64,000 bases of DNA from positions 86,001 through 150,000 of the forward strand of contig NZ_VANV01000003.1 in assembly GCF_022496765.1 (NCBI RefSeq), read 5' to 3'. The position numbers and the translations under genes were made by a program. How positions within the stretch are numbered: position 1 is the first letter of the stretch; each line of letters opens with the position of its first letter. Source of the stretch: Acidaminobacter sp. JC074. GTDB lineage: Bacteria > Bacillota > Clostridia > Peptostreptococcales > Acidaminobacteraceae. Shown piece by piece: positions 26,670 to 35,047 of this stretch. The notes under the pieces are model-generated. The model was not told the DNA's origin. It ran no database searches and was given only the letters and a program-made list of their open reading frames with translations.

Positions 26670-27050
26670 ATGTTTGATATTTTAATCATTTATAGCAGCT
26701 TAGTTGGAGTGATTGTTATATTTCAACTCTTTGTCTTATTTGGTGCACAAGTAGGACACTTCGATTATGGTGGTTTTTGTGAGGGAAAATTGCCAACAGG
26801 TACAAGGGTGTTTGCAGGTTTTTACGTGCTATTTTTGATATTGTCAGAACTGGTCATGATGATAAAACTTAATCTTTTAGACTTATACATCTACTTTGAC
26901 TTACAGGTTTTGATTGCAAGTTTTATTTGCATGTATGCTCTTGTTATGATCCTTCATATGATTGTTAAGAACTCATGGAACCGTCATATATGGGCACCAG
27001 TGAACATGATTTTGATGACTGCCAGTATTATGATTTATTTTACAAAATAA
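26670..27050 (+). CDS. Four-helix membrane protein, unknown
   Basis: A 126-residue integral membrane protein with helices near 5-22, 45-65, 73-93 and 103-124 and a short polar loop (GHFDYGGFCEGKLPTGTR) after the first helix. I know similar small hypothetical membrane proteins but no function. The start is ATG 26670 from the adjacent Shine-Dalgarno, not the upstream in-frame TTG. That site is buried in a hairpin. Confidence 0.65.
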   Translation: MFDILIIYSSLVGVIVIFQLFVLFGAQVGHFDYGGFCEGKLPTGTRVFAGFYVLFLILSELVMMIKLNLLDLYIYFDLQVLIASFICMYALVMILHMIVKNSWNRHIWAPVNMILMTASIMIYFTK

Positions 27051-27072
27051 AAAGCGCAGATATGACTACGCT
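27043..27072 (-). terminator. Terminator of the 56-residue ORF
   Basis: Minus strand AGCGTAG-tcatat-CTGCGCT (one T-G pair), followed by TTTTTATTTT. It contains the ORF's stop codon. Confidence 0.6.
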
Positions 27073-27241
27073 ACTCAGGAATTGGTCTGATAAGAATTTG
27101 ACTTTCAAATTCGTCGTTCAATGTTCTCTGTAATTGTTTTGCCAAACCTTCTGACTTGGTTTGAGCAAGTATCGACTCGTTGACACCAGAGGTGAGAACA
27201 AGTTCATAAGCCATCATATTTCTTTTTACTTTTCTTCTCAT
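27071..27241 (-). CDS. Small conserved-looking protein (56 aa)
   Basis: A 56-residue protein beginning MRRKVKRNMMAYELVLTSG and containing SILAQTKSEGLAKQLQRTL and FESQILIRPIPE. It is basic at the start and probably alpha/beta. No family is recognised. GGTGGAGG precedes ATG 27241, which sets the start, and an inverted repeat ATATTGTG-ttac-AATAT overlaps the likely promoter. A terminator covers its stop. Confidence 0.6.
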   Translation of the reverse strand: MRRKVKRNMMAYELVLTSGVNESILAQTKSEGLAKQLQRTLNDEFESQILIRPIPE

Positions 27242-27374
27242 AACAACCTCCACCTATATTGTAACACAATATTATGGAAAATAAAGCAATTTATTTGTAA
27301 AAATTTGAAACATAACCATAATTGTTCACTATCGTTTCACATTGTATTATATGACCATACTGGGTAATTTAAAG

Positions 27375-27405
27375 AACTTCACAGGCTTATATGTGAAGTT
27401 TATTT
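27375..27405 (+). other. Hairpin in the leader of the M28 peptidase gene
   Basis: AACTTCACA / TGTGAAGTT with an 8-base loop followed by TATTTAAT, about 70 bases before the peptidase start. It could be an attenuating hairpin or an end of an upstream transcript. Confidence 0.4.
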
Positions 27406-27471
27406 AATATCTATTCTTTGTCCTTTTAATTATCAGAATTATTAGATATTCTGAAAGAGGGGGAATAATTT

Positions 27472-28869
27472 ATGAAAAGAGTATTATTGATTATGATGTC
27501 TTTTTTATTGATATCATGTACACAAACTGCTGAAGTGGCTGTTACAGAAAATGAACCACTTGAGGAGAGTGTTGTAGAGGAAGAAGTAGTTGAGCCTCTT
27601 GAAGAAGTCTTTGACTACAAAGTTGATATTGATAGAGCCATAGAGACAATCGATTGGATGGCACAAATTGAGTATGGTGGCAGACAAGCTGGTTCTAAAG
27701 GGAATATGCTTGCCGAAGACAAACTGGTTGAGGCATTTCAAGATGCAGGCCTTAAGCAAGTCGGCGATTCCTATAAGCAGACTTATGAGCAGGTTGTTCT
27801 TTTACCTGAAGCTTCAACGCTTATGAAATTAGAAGGCCAAGAACCTTTTGTTTATCAAGAAGATTTTACTGAGCGATTTGTTAGAGGTAGAACTGACTTC
27901 GAGGAAAATGTAGAAGCTGAAATGGTTTTTATTAAAAACGTCAATGACTTAAAAGATGACATTGAGAGTTTTGATGACAAGATTCTTTTGTTAACCAGTG
28001 AACTTTACTATGACGATCTACTTTGGGTGGAACTTAAAAGACTTGAAAGAAACGATGTGACAATTAAAGCATTGGTTGTTAATAATGGATCTGATATCCG
28101 AGTAACCCGTGCTATAAGAGGCAGTCATTTAATGGCCTTTGATGCTGAGGATCCTATTTTAATATTTTGCCGTACAGATGTATTCAGCCAGCTGATGACC
28201 AGTGATAAGAAACTTATTATAGAAATGGACTTTGAAGAAAAAACAGCGAATCCATCTAATGTAGTGGGTATGATTGAAGGACAGGACTCAGATGGTGATA
28301 ATGAAGTTGTTATAGTTGGTGCACATTTTGATCATGTCGGTAATAACCTTGACGGGACCTTTAATCCTGGAGCGCTTGACAATGCTTCTGGTGTCAGTGT
28401 GATACTTGAACTGGCTCATGCTTTTAGGGAGTCAAAGCCTGACAATACAATCTATTTTGTTGCTTTCAATGGTGAAGAAGATGGCTTATTGGGGTCTGAA
28501 TATTTTGTAGACAATTCAAAAGACTTGTTTAACAGTCAGAATGCTGTCATGTTAAATTTCGATATGGTGGGTTCTTCGGCAGAAATACCTTTGATGCTTG
28601 GCTATGTGTATGACAGAGATAAGGCTCTATGTGAATCTATAGCAGCAATTGCAGATGAAAATATGATGACAACTGATCTGGGTGTGATATATGGCAGTGA
28701 CCATGCTAATTTCTCTGCTAAAGGTATACCATCTGTATGCTTCATTCACTTTGATGATGCTTATTACCATACGTCAGGTGATACACTAGAAAATGCAGTG
28801 GATAAGGACCGCCTTGAGGACGTTATTGATTTAGCTGTTGAGGTATTAAAAATTGAAGCCAATAAATAA
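27472..28869 (+). CDS. M28-family zinc aminopeptidase, lipoprotein
   Basis: A 465-residue exported lipoprotein: lipobox with Cys16 (LLISC), an acidic linker (about 20-45), a PA-like insert (about 110-240), and an M28 catalytic domain. Metal and catalytic motifs are VGAHFDHVG, ALDNASGV (bridging Asp), FNGEEDGLLGS (Glu base and ligand), NFDMVG and a late YYHTSGDT His. M28 enzymes are dinuclear zinc aminopeptidases; this one should trim peptides at the cell surface. The gene is monocistronic with a terminator after it. Confidence 0.92.
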   Translation: MKRVLLIMMSFLLISCTQTAEVAVTENEPLEESVVEEEVVEPLEEVFDYKVDIDRAIETIDWMAQIEYGGRQAGSKGNMLAEDKLVEAFQDAGLKQVGDSYKQTYEQVVLLPEASTLMKLEGQEPFVYQEDFTERFVRGRTDFEENVEAEMVFIKNVNDLKDDIESFDDKILLLTSELYYDDLLWVELKRLERNDVTIKALVVNNGSDIRVTRAIRGSHLMAFDAEDPILIFCRTDVFSQLMTSDKKLIIEMDFEEKTANPSNVVGMIEGQDSDGDNEVVIVGAHFDHVGNNLDGTFNPGALDNASGVSVILELAHAFRESKPDNTIYFVAFNGEEDGLLGSEYFVDNSKDLFNSQNAVMLNFDMVGSSAEIPLMLGYVYDRDKALCESIAAIADENMMTTDLGVIYGSDHANFSAKGIPSVCFIHFDDAYYHTSGDTLENAVDKDRLEDVIDLAVEVLKIEANK

Positions 28870-28892
28870 AGGATGCGATGCATCCTTTTTCA
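28868..28892 (+). terminator. Terminator of the M28 peptidase gene
   Basis: AAAGGATGC-GAT-GCATCCTTT followed by TT. Confidence 0.85.
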
Positions 28893-28914
28893 GTGAAATA
28901 GATGTTAATGATAT

Positions 28915-29055
28915 CTAAAAGGGGTCTGTATTTAAGTGTTTCTTAAACTCCAAAGCAACTTCAGGCCAGTCTCTTTTATGAGTCCCTGGTAGTGGTAGGC
29001 CGTTAGGCATCATATTGTTTGGCACATGGTCATGCCCAAACTTATTTTGAACCTC
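28915..29055 (-). pseudogene. 3' fragment of an unidentified gene, truncated at a mobile element
   Basis: The minus strand encodes a coherent 46-residue C-terminus (VQNKFGHDHVPNNMM..., KRDWPEVALEFKKHL...) ending at TAG 28915. The frame closes with TGA immediately upstream, exactly where the palindromic end of the IS200/IS605-like element begins, and there is no start codon. I do not recognise the family. The missing 5' part is not found on the other side of the element. Confidence 0.55.
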
Positions 29056-29460
29056 TCACGACTAAAGTCATGAGATTCTTAGGTAGAAAAGCCTAACGGC
29101 TTTTAGTTTACTAAGCTAACCCGCCAGTTCCTGACGTTCTTATATTTTATGCTGTTGATTAACATCTGTCTTCTTGTGCCTTTGCAAGCCTTCAAACTCA
29201 CTGTCATACTCGAATTGTCATCACTTTAGTGAATAGTTCCATAAGTCTTACACTTCATTTACCCATAGAAAATCCTTCCATCTCTCTTTTGTTGATTTTA
29301 CTCATCGACATCTTTACTTAATTATAACATGAAAGAAATAGAATGACAAGAACAAATGTTCTGTTCTGATGCTTCATTCCATTTAGTGCCATTTAGAGAA
29401 TTACACTCACAAATATTGACAAACATTCATGCTCTAACTCACAACTAAAGTAACGAGTGT
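29050..29460. mobile_element. Non-autonomous IS200/IS605-like element (about 0.4 kb)
   Basis: Two similar imperfect palindromes lie in the same orientation at the ends: CTCACGACTAAAGTCATGAG (29055-29074) and CTCACAACTAAAGTAACGAG (29438-29457). A second hairpin AAAAGCC-taac-GGCTTTT sits at 29087-29104. Sub-terminal hairpins in direct orientation without terminal inverted repeats are the hallmark of IS200/IS605-type single-strand transposition. No TnpA or TnpB coding remains, so it would need to be moved in trans. Its left edge coincides with the gene truncation at 29055. Confidence 0.5.
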
Positions 29461-29468
29461 GCGAGCAC

Positions 29469-29612
29469 TTATTCATCAATTTGGTATACGATGCACTCTG
29501 TGTTCTTGTTGTGGCAGAAATCCTCTACATAATGATCAATTGAGTTTAATACCTTAAACTGTGGATCTGCATGTGTAAATGGGCAGTTGTCAAATTTTTC
29601 GCAAGTCTTCAT
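29469..29612 (-). CDS. Small four-cysteine protein (47 aa)
   Basis: A 47-residue protein starting MKTCEKFDNCPFTH with Cys at 4, 10, 33 and 40, spaced C-x5-C and C-x6-C. The layout recalls short conserved Cys-rich clostridial proteins that may bind metal, but I cannot name a family. AAGGAG precedes the ATG. It lies right next to the mobile element and remains intact. Confidence 0.6.
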   Translation of the reverse strand: MKTCEKFDNCPFTHADPQFKVLNSIDHYVEDFCHNKNTECIVYQIDE

Positions 29613-29739
29613 TGTATGTACTCCTTGACCATTTTCTACCCACCATTTAAGTAGTAAAACATAAAATGTTTATCCAAATATGTTATAATTTTCAATAGTT
29701 TAAAAGATGTGTTCATGGTATCTTTAAAGAGAGGTAGAC

Positions 29740-30480
29740 ATGAAAGAAATTATTATTATTACAACAATCATCATGAGGTTAGTCCTTTCTTATGCTCCTT
29801 TAGCTGATAACATTCAAATTCAAGCTGGCAGAGAAGCAATAGAACAAGTACAAGTTATAAGAACTGTTTGTATCGATCCGGGGCATCAAGCGGTAGGGGA
29901 TTATAATGAAGAGCCTATAGGACCTGGTATGAATCAAACAAAACCTAGGGCAACGAATGGCACCAAGGGCATTTCCAGTGGGATTTATGAATACCAGCTG
30001 GTACTTGATGTCTCATTAAAGTTAAAGACTGAATTGGAAGAATCTGGTTATGGTGTTGTTATGACAAGAGAAGTACATGATGTTAACATCAGCAATATGG
30101 AAAGAGCCCAAATTGCTAATGAATCTGCAGACATCTTTGTTCGAATCCATGCAGATGAAAATTACGATGAGAACCTTACAGGCATCAGTGTCTTGTGTCC
30201 AAGTGACAATGAATGGACTGGTCATATCTTTAATGAAAGTTATCAACTATCTGACCATATACTTACAGGGCTTATTGAAAATACTGGTGCCGACAATCTT
30301 GGCATCATCTATAGACAAGACATATCAGGATTTAACTGGTCAGAAGTTCCTGTTGTTCTAAATGAGATGGGTTTTATGAGTAACCCAAAAGAGGATGAGT
30401 TACTAAATACACAAGCTTATCAAGATCGGATTATTAAAGGCCTTTTGGAGGGGATTGAGGCATATTTTAAAGAAAAGTAG
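29740..30480 (+). CDS. N-acetylmuramoyl-L-alanine amidase (Amidase_3)
   Basis: A 246-residue exported zinc amidase that cuts the bond between N-acetylmuramic acid and the peptide in peptidoglycan. Signal peptide about 1-20. Amidase_3 motifs: VCIDPGHQ (zinc His), the Glu of SGIYEYQLVLDVS, FVRIHADE (second zinc His) and PVVLNEMGFMSNPKED (catalytic Glu). There are no extra wall-binding repeats, so it is a minimal CwlD/LytC-type catalytic protein. GAGAGGT precedes the ATG. Confidence 0.92.
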   Translation: MKEIIIITTIIMRLVLSYAPLADNIQIQAGREAIEQVQVIRTVCIDPGHQAVGDYNEEPIGPGMNQTKPRATNGTKGISSGIYEYQLVLDVSLKLKTELEESGYGVVMTREVHDVNISNMERAQIANESADIFVRIHADENYDENLTGISVLCPSDNEWTGHIFNESYQLSDHILTGLIENTGADNLGIIYRQDISGFNWSEVPVVLNEMGFMSNPKEDELLNTQAYQDRIIKGLLEGIEAYFKEK

Positions 30481-30558
30481 GATTTCTGCTCGACAGGATT
30501 TAAAGAATTCTGTATGATTGTGGTGTGGTTATAGAATAAAGAAAAGGAGAATGAGGCA

Positions 30559-30909
30559 ATGTTATTTTTACATTATCCATCGTGAACAAGTAGTAGAAAA
30601 GCCAAGGCTTGGCTAGATGAGCACAATATAGAATATGAGTTAAGATTGATTCATAAAGACAATCCTAAAGCTGATGAAGTTAGAAATTGGATGGCAATCA
30701 GTGGTTTAGAGTTAAAAAGATTTTTTAATACCAATGGTAAACTCTACAAGGAAATGAAGCTAAAAGATAAATGGGATTCTTTAACTGAAGATGAACTTTT
30801 AGAGATTTTAGCTTCTGATGGTATGATTCATAAAAGACCCGTTCTAGTTGGTGATGATTTTGCACTAACAGGTTTTAAAGTAAAAGAATGGGAAGAAAAA
30901 CTGGGTTAA
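30559..30909 (+). CDS. Selenoprotein: ArsC/Spx-fold protein with Sec in place of the active-site Cys
   Basis: A 116-residue protein with UGA 30583-30585 as Sec9 in HYPSUTSSRKAKAWL, the ArsC/Spx active-site loop (normally C-x-x-C/S-RKA). The rest matches ArsC/Spx: helix AWLDEHNIEYELR, the LKRFFNTNGKLY segment, ASDGMIHKRPVLVGDD with the conserved Arg-cis-Pro, and GFKVKEWEEKL. There is no Cys at all, so Sec is the only redox residue. AAGGAG lies upstream of the ATG. Conventional ORF calling would start at an internal Met and lose the active site. Substrate (arsenate, disulfide or RNA polymerase) is open. Confidence 0.9.
30600..30614 (+). promoter_or_regulatory. Candidate bacterial SECIS hairpin
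   Basis: AGCCA-AGGCT-TGGCT, five base pairs with a loop containing GG, beginning 15 bases after the UGA of the ArsC/Spx-like gene. The position and GG-bearing loop fit a bacterial SECIS. Confidence 0.55.
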
Positions 30910-30914
30910 AAGAT

Positions 30915-30940
30915 GCAGCTTCTAAGGGAGCTGCTTTTCT
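30915..30940 (+). terminator. Terminator of the Sec ArsC/Spx-like gene
   Basis: GCAGCT / AGCTGC with an 8-base loop, then TTTTCT. Confidence 0.7.
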
Positions 30941-31197
30941 AATACTATATACAAATTTCTAATGGCCCGATTCATAATATTCAAAAATACTTATAAAAAG
31001 ACAGAATTAATTGTATAATTGGAAAATAATATAAAAAAATTGCGTTTTGAACTATAATCTACAGAGTTTTGAGGTATATATTACAATAGCAACTTGTTTT
31101 CCTTGTAATTTATTTAGAATATCAAAATACTTACTGTTTATATTTAACACAATGTGATAAAATAATCTTGGTATATAAGAACTTTAGGGAGGAACTT

Positions 31198-33411
31198 ATG
31201 AGAAGCATTAGAGCAAAAATCTTAATAGCAATCACAGCATGTGCGATCTTATCTGTACTGGTGTCCAGCATGATGATTACAAGGACTGGATCCGATGGTA
31301 TTTACGATGAAGCAAAGGCAAGACTTGAGTATCAATCAAAGGAAATTGGCTTAAGAATTCAAGCTTTGTTAACAAGTACTGAAGAAACAGTAGGACACAC
31401 AGCATCTACTATCGAAAATACAGTAGATATGAAAAAATATGAGATTGAGAATTCTTACAGGAGTTTGACATCGAACAACTTAAAAAGAATTTTAACAAAT
31501 GTTGCTGAAAGTTTAGAAGGTGCTCATGAAGCTTACTTAATAATTGATCCTTCAATTGCAATAGATGAACATCAAATTTCTATCACAAACGATGAAACTG
31601 GTGCAGTCCTCAATAAGGTGCCGCTTGATATGTCACAATTTGATGTGAGTGATGAAACTGCACCGCCAGCAGAAATTGCTTGGTTTTACGAGGCAAAACT
31701 GGCCGGTAAGCAAGCTGTAGATGATAAAGTACCACAAGAAGGTTTCTGGTCAGAACCTTATTATGATGAAGAAGCTGAAAAGGTACTCATTAGATATACA
31801 AGACCAATCTATAGATACTTTACTTTCTTAGGTGTAACTGGTGTAACTATAGACTACGCTGTTATTGAAAATCAAGTAAATGATGCAAAAGTTTATGAAG
31901 ATGGTTTCGCATATTTATTGGATGAAGAAATGAGATTCCTAGTACATCGTGATTTTGAAGTTGGAGCTGACTTAATGTCGGTTGGTGAAGGTGTTAAACC
32001 TTTATATGATGCCATGTCGACTACTGATTTTGATGTAACAGAATATGAACTTGATGGTGAAGACAGAATTACAGGATTTGTTCATTTAAGTAATGGTTGG
32101 ACAGTGGGTATCTCTCCACCAATGGACGAAATATTTGCAGCAAGAGATGGTATGAATAGGATCTTTATTGGTGTATTAATTGCTGTTATGGTGATTTCAT
32201 CAGTCATTGCAATTATATTATCAACCATGCTTGCTAAACCACTTAACAAGGTAACCAATGCCTTAGGTCAGGTAAGTGAGTTAAACTTACAAGATGACGA
32301 AAATGTTGATAAGTTGATGAAGGCAAAAGATGAAACTGGTAAAATGGCTATTCAGCTGGCAAACATGAAAGTTGCCTTAACTGAAATTGTTATAAGATTA
32401 CAAGGTTTATCGTCTGAATTGTTTACGAAATCTGAGTCTATGACGATTGTCGGTAATGATTCAATGGAATCTATTAATACGGTTTATGCATCTGTAGAAG
32501 ACCTAACGATGGGTGCTAATGACCAAGCAGAAGAAGCTCAAAAGTCTAATGAAGAATTACTTGTTTTAAATACTAAGATTAATACAGTTATTGAAAGTGT
32601 TGGTAAAGTGCTTGAGTTCTCTAACTCTACAAAAGAAATCAATGAGTCATCGATTGAAGTTGTTGAGTCGCTTAAGAAATCAACTATTGAAAATGCTGAA
32701 AATACAGATGTTATGGAATCAAACGTTTCAGAACTTCTTAGAAAATCTAATCAGATTGAAGAAATTGTTAACGTTATTAAAAATATCGCAAGTCAAACAA
32801 ATCTCCTTGCACTGAATGCTTCTATTGAGGCTGCTAGAGCTGGAGAAGCTGGTAGAGGTTTTGCAGTAGTTGCTGAGGAAATTAGAAAATTAGCTGTTCA
32901 AACTTCTGAATCAACTTCTAAGATCGAAGAATTTACTTTAGATATTGAAAACCAAGTTAAGGTTGTTTCTGATAATATTCAGGTGGCAAGATCTAATGCA
33001 GACCAAACTGAAGAAGTTACAAAGAACGTTGAGTACTCAATTTCTAATACCATTGAAAGTGTTAAAGGTATTATTGATTTAATCGAAAGATTAACAAATG
33101 AGTTAAATGAAGTAAACTCTTCTAAAGATGTTGTTGTTAACTCTATCGGTAACATTGCAGCTGTTACAGAAGAATCATCTGCAGCTGCAGATTCTGTATC
33201 GTCTATGATGGAAAATCAGATTTCCAATATGGATCAAATTCAAACCATGACAAGTGATATAGCTAAAGTTGCTGAAATGATTGAAGTTGAAATGCACAAG
33301 TTTAAAGTTGAATCAAATTTCGAAGCAAGAAAAGCTGAACATGTAGAAGAAATAATTGAAGATACTATAGAAGAAGTAGAACCTATCAATGATGAGGATT
33401 TTGTTGAATAA
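31198..33411 (+). CDS. Methyl-accepting chemotaxis protein (dCache sensor)
   Basis: A 737-residue chemoreceptor: TM1 about 8-25, an external double-Cache-type sensor domain (about 30-315, including [18 protein letters not shown] and [16 protein letters not shown]), TM2 about 320-345, HAMP (about 346-400), and a signalling domain with the hairpin tip [20 protein letters not shown]. The C-terminus is acidic with no CheR-tethering pentapeptide. GGGAGG sets the start at ATG 31198 rather than the upstream in-frame codon. It implies CheA/CheW and motility genes elsewhere. The ligand is unknown; dCache domains often bind amino acids. Confidence 0.93.
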   Translation: MRSIRAKILIAITACAILSVLVSSMMITRTGSDGIYDEAKARLEYQSKEIGLRIQALLTSTEETVGHTASTIENTVDMKKYEIENSYRSLTSNNLKRILTNVAESLEGAHEAYLIIDPSIAIDEHQISITNDETGAVLNKVPLDMSQFDVSDETAPPAEIAWFYEAKLAGKQAVDDKVPQEGFWSEPYYDEEAEKVLIRYTRPIYRYFTFLGVTGVTIDYAVIENQVNDAKVYEDGFAYLLDEEMRFLVHRDFEVGADLMSVGEGVKPLYDAMSTTDFDVTEYELDGEDRITGFVHLSNGWTVGISPPMDEIFAARDGMNRIFIGVLIAVMVISSVIAIILSTMLAKPLNKVTNALGQVSELNLQDDENVDKLMKAKDETGKMAIQLANMKVALTEIVIRLQGLSSELFTKSESMTIVGNDSMESINTVYASVEDLTMGANDQAEEAQKSNEELLVLNTKINTVIESVGKVLEFSNSTKEINESSIEVVESLKKSTIENAENTDVMESNVSELLRKSNQIEEIVNVIKNIASQTNLLALNASIEAARAGEAGRGFAVVAEEIRKLAVQTSESTSKIEEFTLDIENQVKVVSDNIQVARSNADQTEEVTKNVEYSISNTIESVKGIIDLIERLTNELNEVNSSKDVVVNSIGNIAAVTEESSAAADSVSSMMENQISNMDQIQTMTSDIAKVAEMIEVEMHKFKVESNFEARKAEHVEEIIEDTIEEVEPINDEDFVE

Positions 33412-33418
33412 ATGATTG

Positions 33419-33450
33419 AAGCCTAAGTTAATTCTTAGGCTTTTCTTTTT
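33419..33450 (+). terminator. Terminator of the chemoreceptor gene
   Basis: AAGCCTAAG / CTTAGGCTT with a TTAATT loop, then TTCTTTTT. Confidence 0.85.
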
Positions 33451-33482
33451 GTATTATCACTTATTAAGAAAGTATAAGTTGA

Positions 33483-33510
33483 TTGATAAACTAGACCTAT
33501 GTGGTATAAT
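33483..33510 (+). promoter_or_regulatory. Sigma-A promoter of the Sec DsbA/FrnE-like gene
   Basis: TTGATA, 16-base spacer, TATAAT, 28 bases before the start codon. Confidence 0.65.
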
Positions 33511-33537
33511 TTAGTTATTATATGAAAGAAGGTTTAT

Positions 33538-34128
33538 ATGAAATATACAATTAAAATGTATTCTGATTATTTGTGACCATACTGCTATATCGGTAATGGT
33601 ATTATCGACAAGTTAAGACAAGAATACGACATAGAAGTTATTCATAATGGATTTGAAATACATCCAGATGTGCCTGAAGAGGGCATGCTTTTAAAGGACT
33701 ATTTTCCAAATGCAGGTCAAATGTTTTCTCAGTTAAAGATGTTTGCAGGTTCATATGGTTTAGAAGTATCTGAAGTAACGACGATGCCTAATACCAACAA
33801 GATGCTTCAGCTTGGAGAATATGCAAAAGATGTTGGTAAGTCAGAAGCTTTTGAAAAAATCGTCTTTAAAGCTGTTTTTGTAGAAGACAGAAACATCAGT
33901 ACAATGGATGAAATTATCAGCTTATGTGAAAAAGCCGGCATTACGAAAGAGGAGGTCGATTCAGTCTTATCCTCTGATAAATACAAAGAGAAACTTGAAG
34001 ACAATAAGAGGTTCTGTAGAGAAAATAACATCACATCAGTACCGACATTTATCATTAATGATCAGGTAGCCATTGTAGGCGCTCAAGGTCCAGATAGCTT
34101 CAAGAAAGCTTTTAGTCAAGTTAAGTAG
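33538..34128 (+). CDS. Selenoprotein: DsbA-family (FrnE-like) oxidoreductase with U-x-x-C
   Basis: A 196-residue DsbA/FrnE-type protein with UGA 33574-33576 as Sec13 in YSDYLUPYC, where family members have CPYC. Residues after it (YIGNGIIDKL), the helical insert, and SVPTFIINDQVAIVGAQG with the cis-Pro are all as in FrnE/2-hydroxychromene isomerase-like DsbAs. No signal peptide, so it acts in the cytoplasm. Start by AAAGAAGG before ATG. Right after the UGA, ACCAT-ACTG / CGGT-a-ATGGT could form a hairpin serving as SECIS. Annotated without Sec it would begin at an internal codon and lose the active site. Confidence 0.9.
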
Positions 34129-34134
34129 ATATTT

Positions 34135-34164
34135 AAGAACATCGTAAATTGATGTTCTTTTTTA
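34135..34164 (+). terminator. Terminator of the Sec DsbA-like gene
   Basis: AAGAACATC / GATGTTCTT with a 7-base loop, then TTTTATT. Confidence 0.85.
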
Positions 34165-34215
34165 TTATCAACTTCTATTCTATGTGATATACTATCTCAG
34201 GAAAAGAGGTGTAGT

Positions 34216-35037
34216 ATGTATTTTGAGAAATTAGTAGAAAGAATGAAAGAACATCCTAAAGTGGTTGGTATTATGTTAGGAGGCTCAAGGGCGAATGGTA
34301 GTCATGACGATAAATCAGATTATGATGTATATGTTTATGTTGAAGATGAGATTCCTGAAGAAGAAAGAAGACATATGATAGCCCCATTTGTCGGATATAT
34401 GGAATACTCCAATAGATTTTGGGAGTTAGAAGATGATGGCATCTTGTTAAATGGCGTGGACATTGAGTTTATTTACAGGGCCATAGATGACATAGATTCA
34501 AGTCTTCAAGATATTGTACTTAACCATAATGCCTGGAGTGGTTACACAACATGTTTTTGGGATAACTTAGTTCATTCTAAGATACTTTATGATAAAGATT
34601 CTAGATTACAAGACTTGGTTGAAAAGTACAGTCTTTCATACCCTCAAGCTTTAAAAATGAACATAGTGGTTAAGAACTGTCTCTTGTTAAGCGATTATAT
34701 GCCATCATTTTATTATCAACTTGAAAAGGCGGTTAATAGAAATGATATGGTCAGTATCAATCATAGATTAACAGAGCTGTTAGCTTCCTACTTTGATGTA
34801 ATATTTGCCTTAAATGAGACCTTACATCCCGGCGAGAAGAGGTTAATTGAAAAGACAAAGAATCTTGAAATACTGCCTAGTGATTATCTAGATCTTCTTG
34901 AAAAAGCCTTAAACTTAAATGGCCAAGAAAAACTGTCAGCTGTTAAACAGATGATTCTTAATCTATATGACCTCGTTAAGGATCAAGGGATAAGCATTAC
35001 GGTTGATTCTTATGCAAATGCAAAAAGTGACTTATAG
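34216..35037 (+). CDS. Nucleotidyltransferase-fold protein with helical C-terminal domain
   Basis: A 273-residue protein. The N-terminal domain has the polymerase-beta-type signature GGSRANGSHDDKSDYDVYVY (Gly-Gly-Ser, then Asp-x-Asp) with a further acidic residue in LNGVDIEFIYR, so the metal site appears complete. The C-terminal helical part resembles DUF4037-type extensions. These proteins transfer nucleotides to small molecules, proteins or RNA; some are aminoglycoside-modifying, but nothing here shows the substrate. GAGGTG precedes the ATG. The gene is monocistronic and convergent with the Crp-like gene. Confidence 0.8.
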   Translation: MYFEKLVERMKEHPKVVGIMLGGSRANGSHDDKSDYDVYVYVEDEIPEEERRHMIAPFVGYMEYSNRFWELEDDGILLNGVDIEFIYRAIDDIDSSLQDIVLNHNAWSGYTTCFWDNLVHSKILYDKDSRLQDLVEKYSLSYPQALKMNIVVKNCLLLSDYMPSFYYQLEKAVNRNDMVSINHRLTELLASYFDVIFALNETLHPGEKRLIEKTKNLEILPSDYLDLLEKALNLNGQEKLSAVKQMILNLYDLVKDQGISITVDSYANAKSDL

Positions 35038-35047
35038 TCACTTTTTT
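35022..35047. terminator. Bidirectional terminator between convergent genes
   Basis: AAAAGTGAC-ttata-GTCACTTTT plus T run on + and A run on the other side; it covers the ends of both flanking genes. Confidence 0.8.

Noticed and set aside
29101..29220. Minus-strand frame inside the mobile element as a transposase remnant
   Set aside because: A short open stretch is present but shows none of the TnpA or TnpB motifs.
29350..29361. GAAC-AAAT-GTTC as a second LexA box
   Set aside because: It lies within the mobile element, away from any promoter, and one such match in 64 kb is expected by chance.
30936..31197. Riboswitch in the leader of the chemoreceptor gene
   Set aside because: I looked for a c-di-GMP-I type pattern and did not see it; the region is AT-rich and otherwise featureless.
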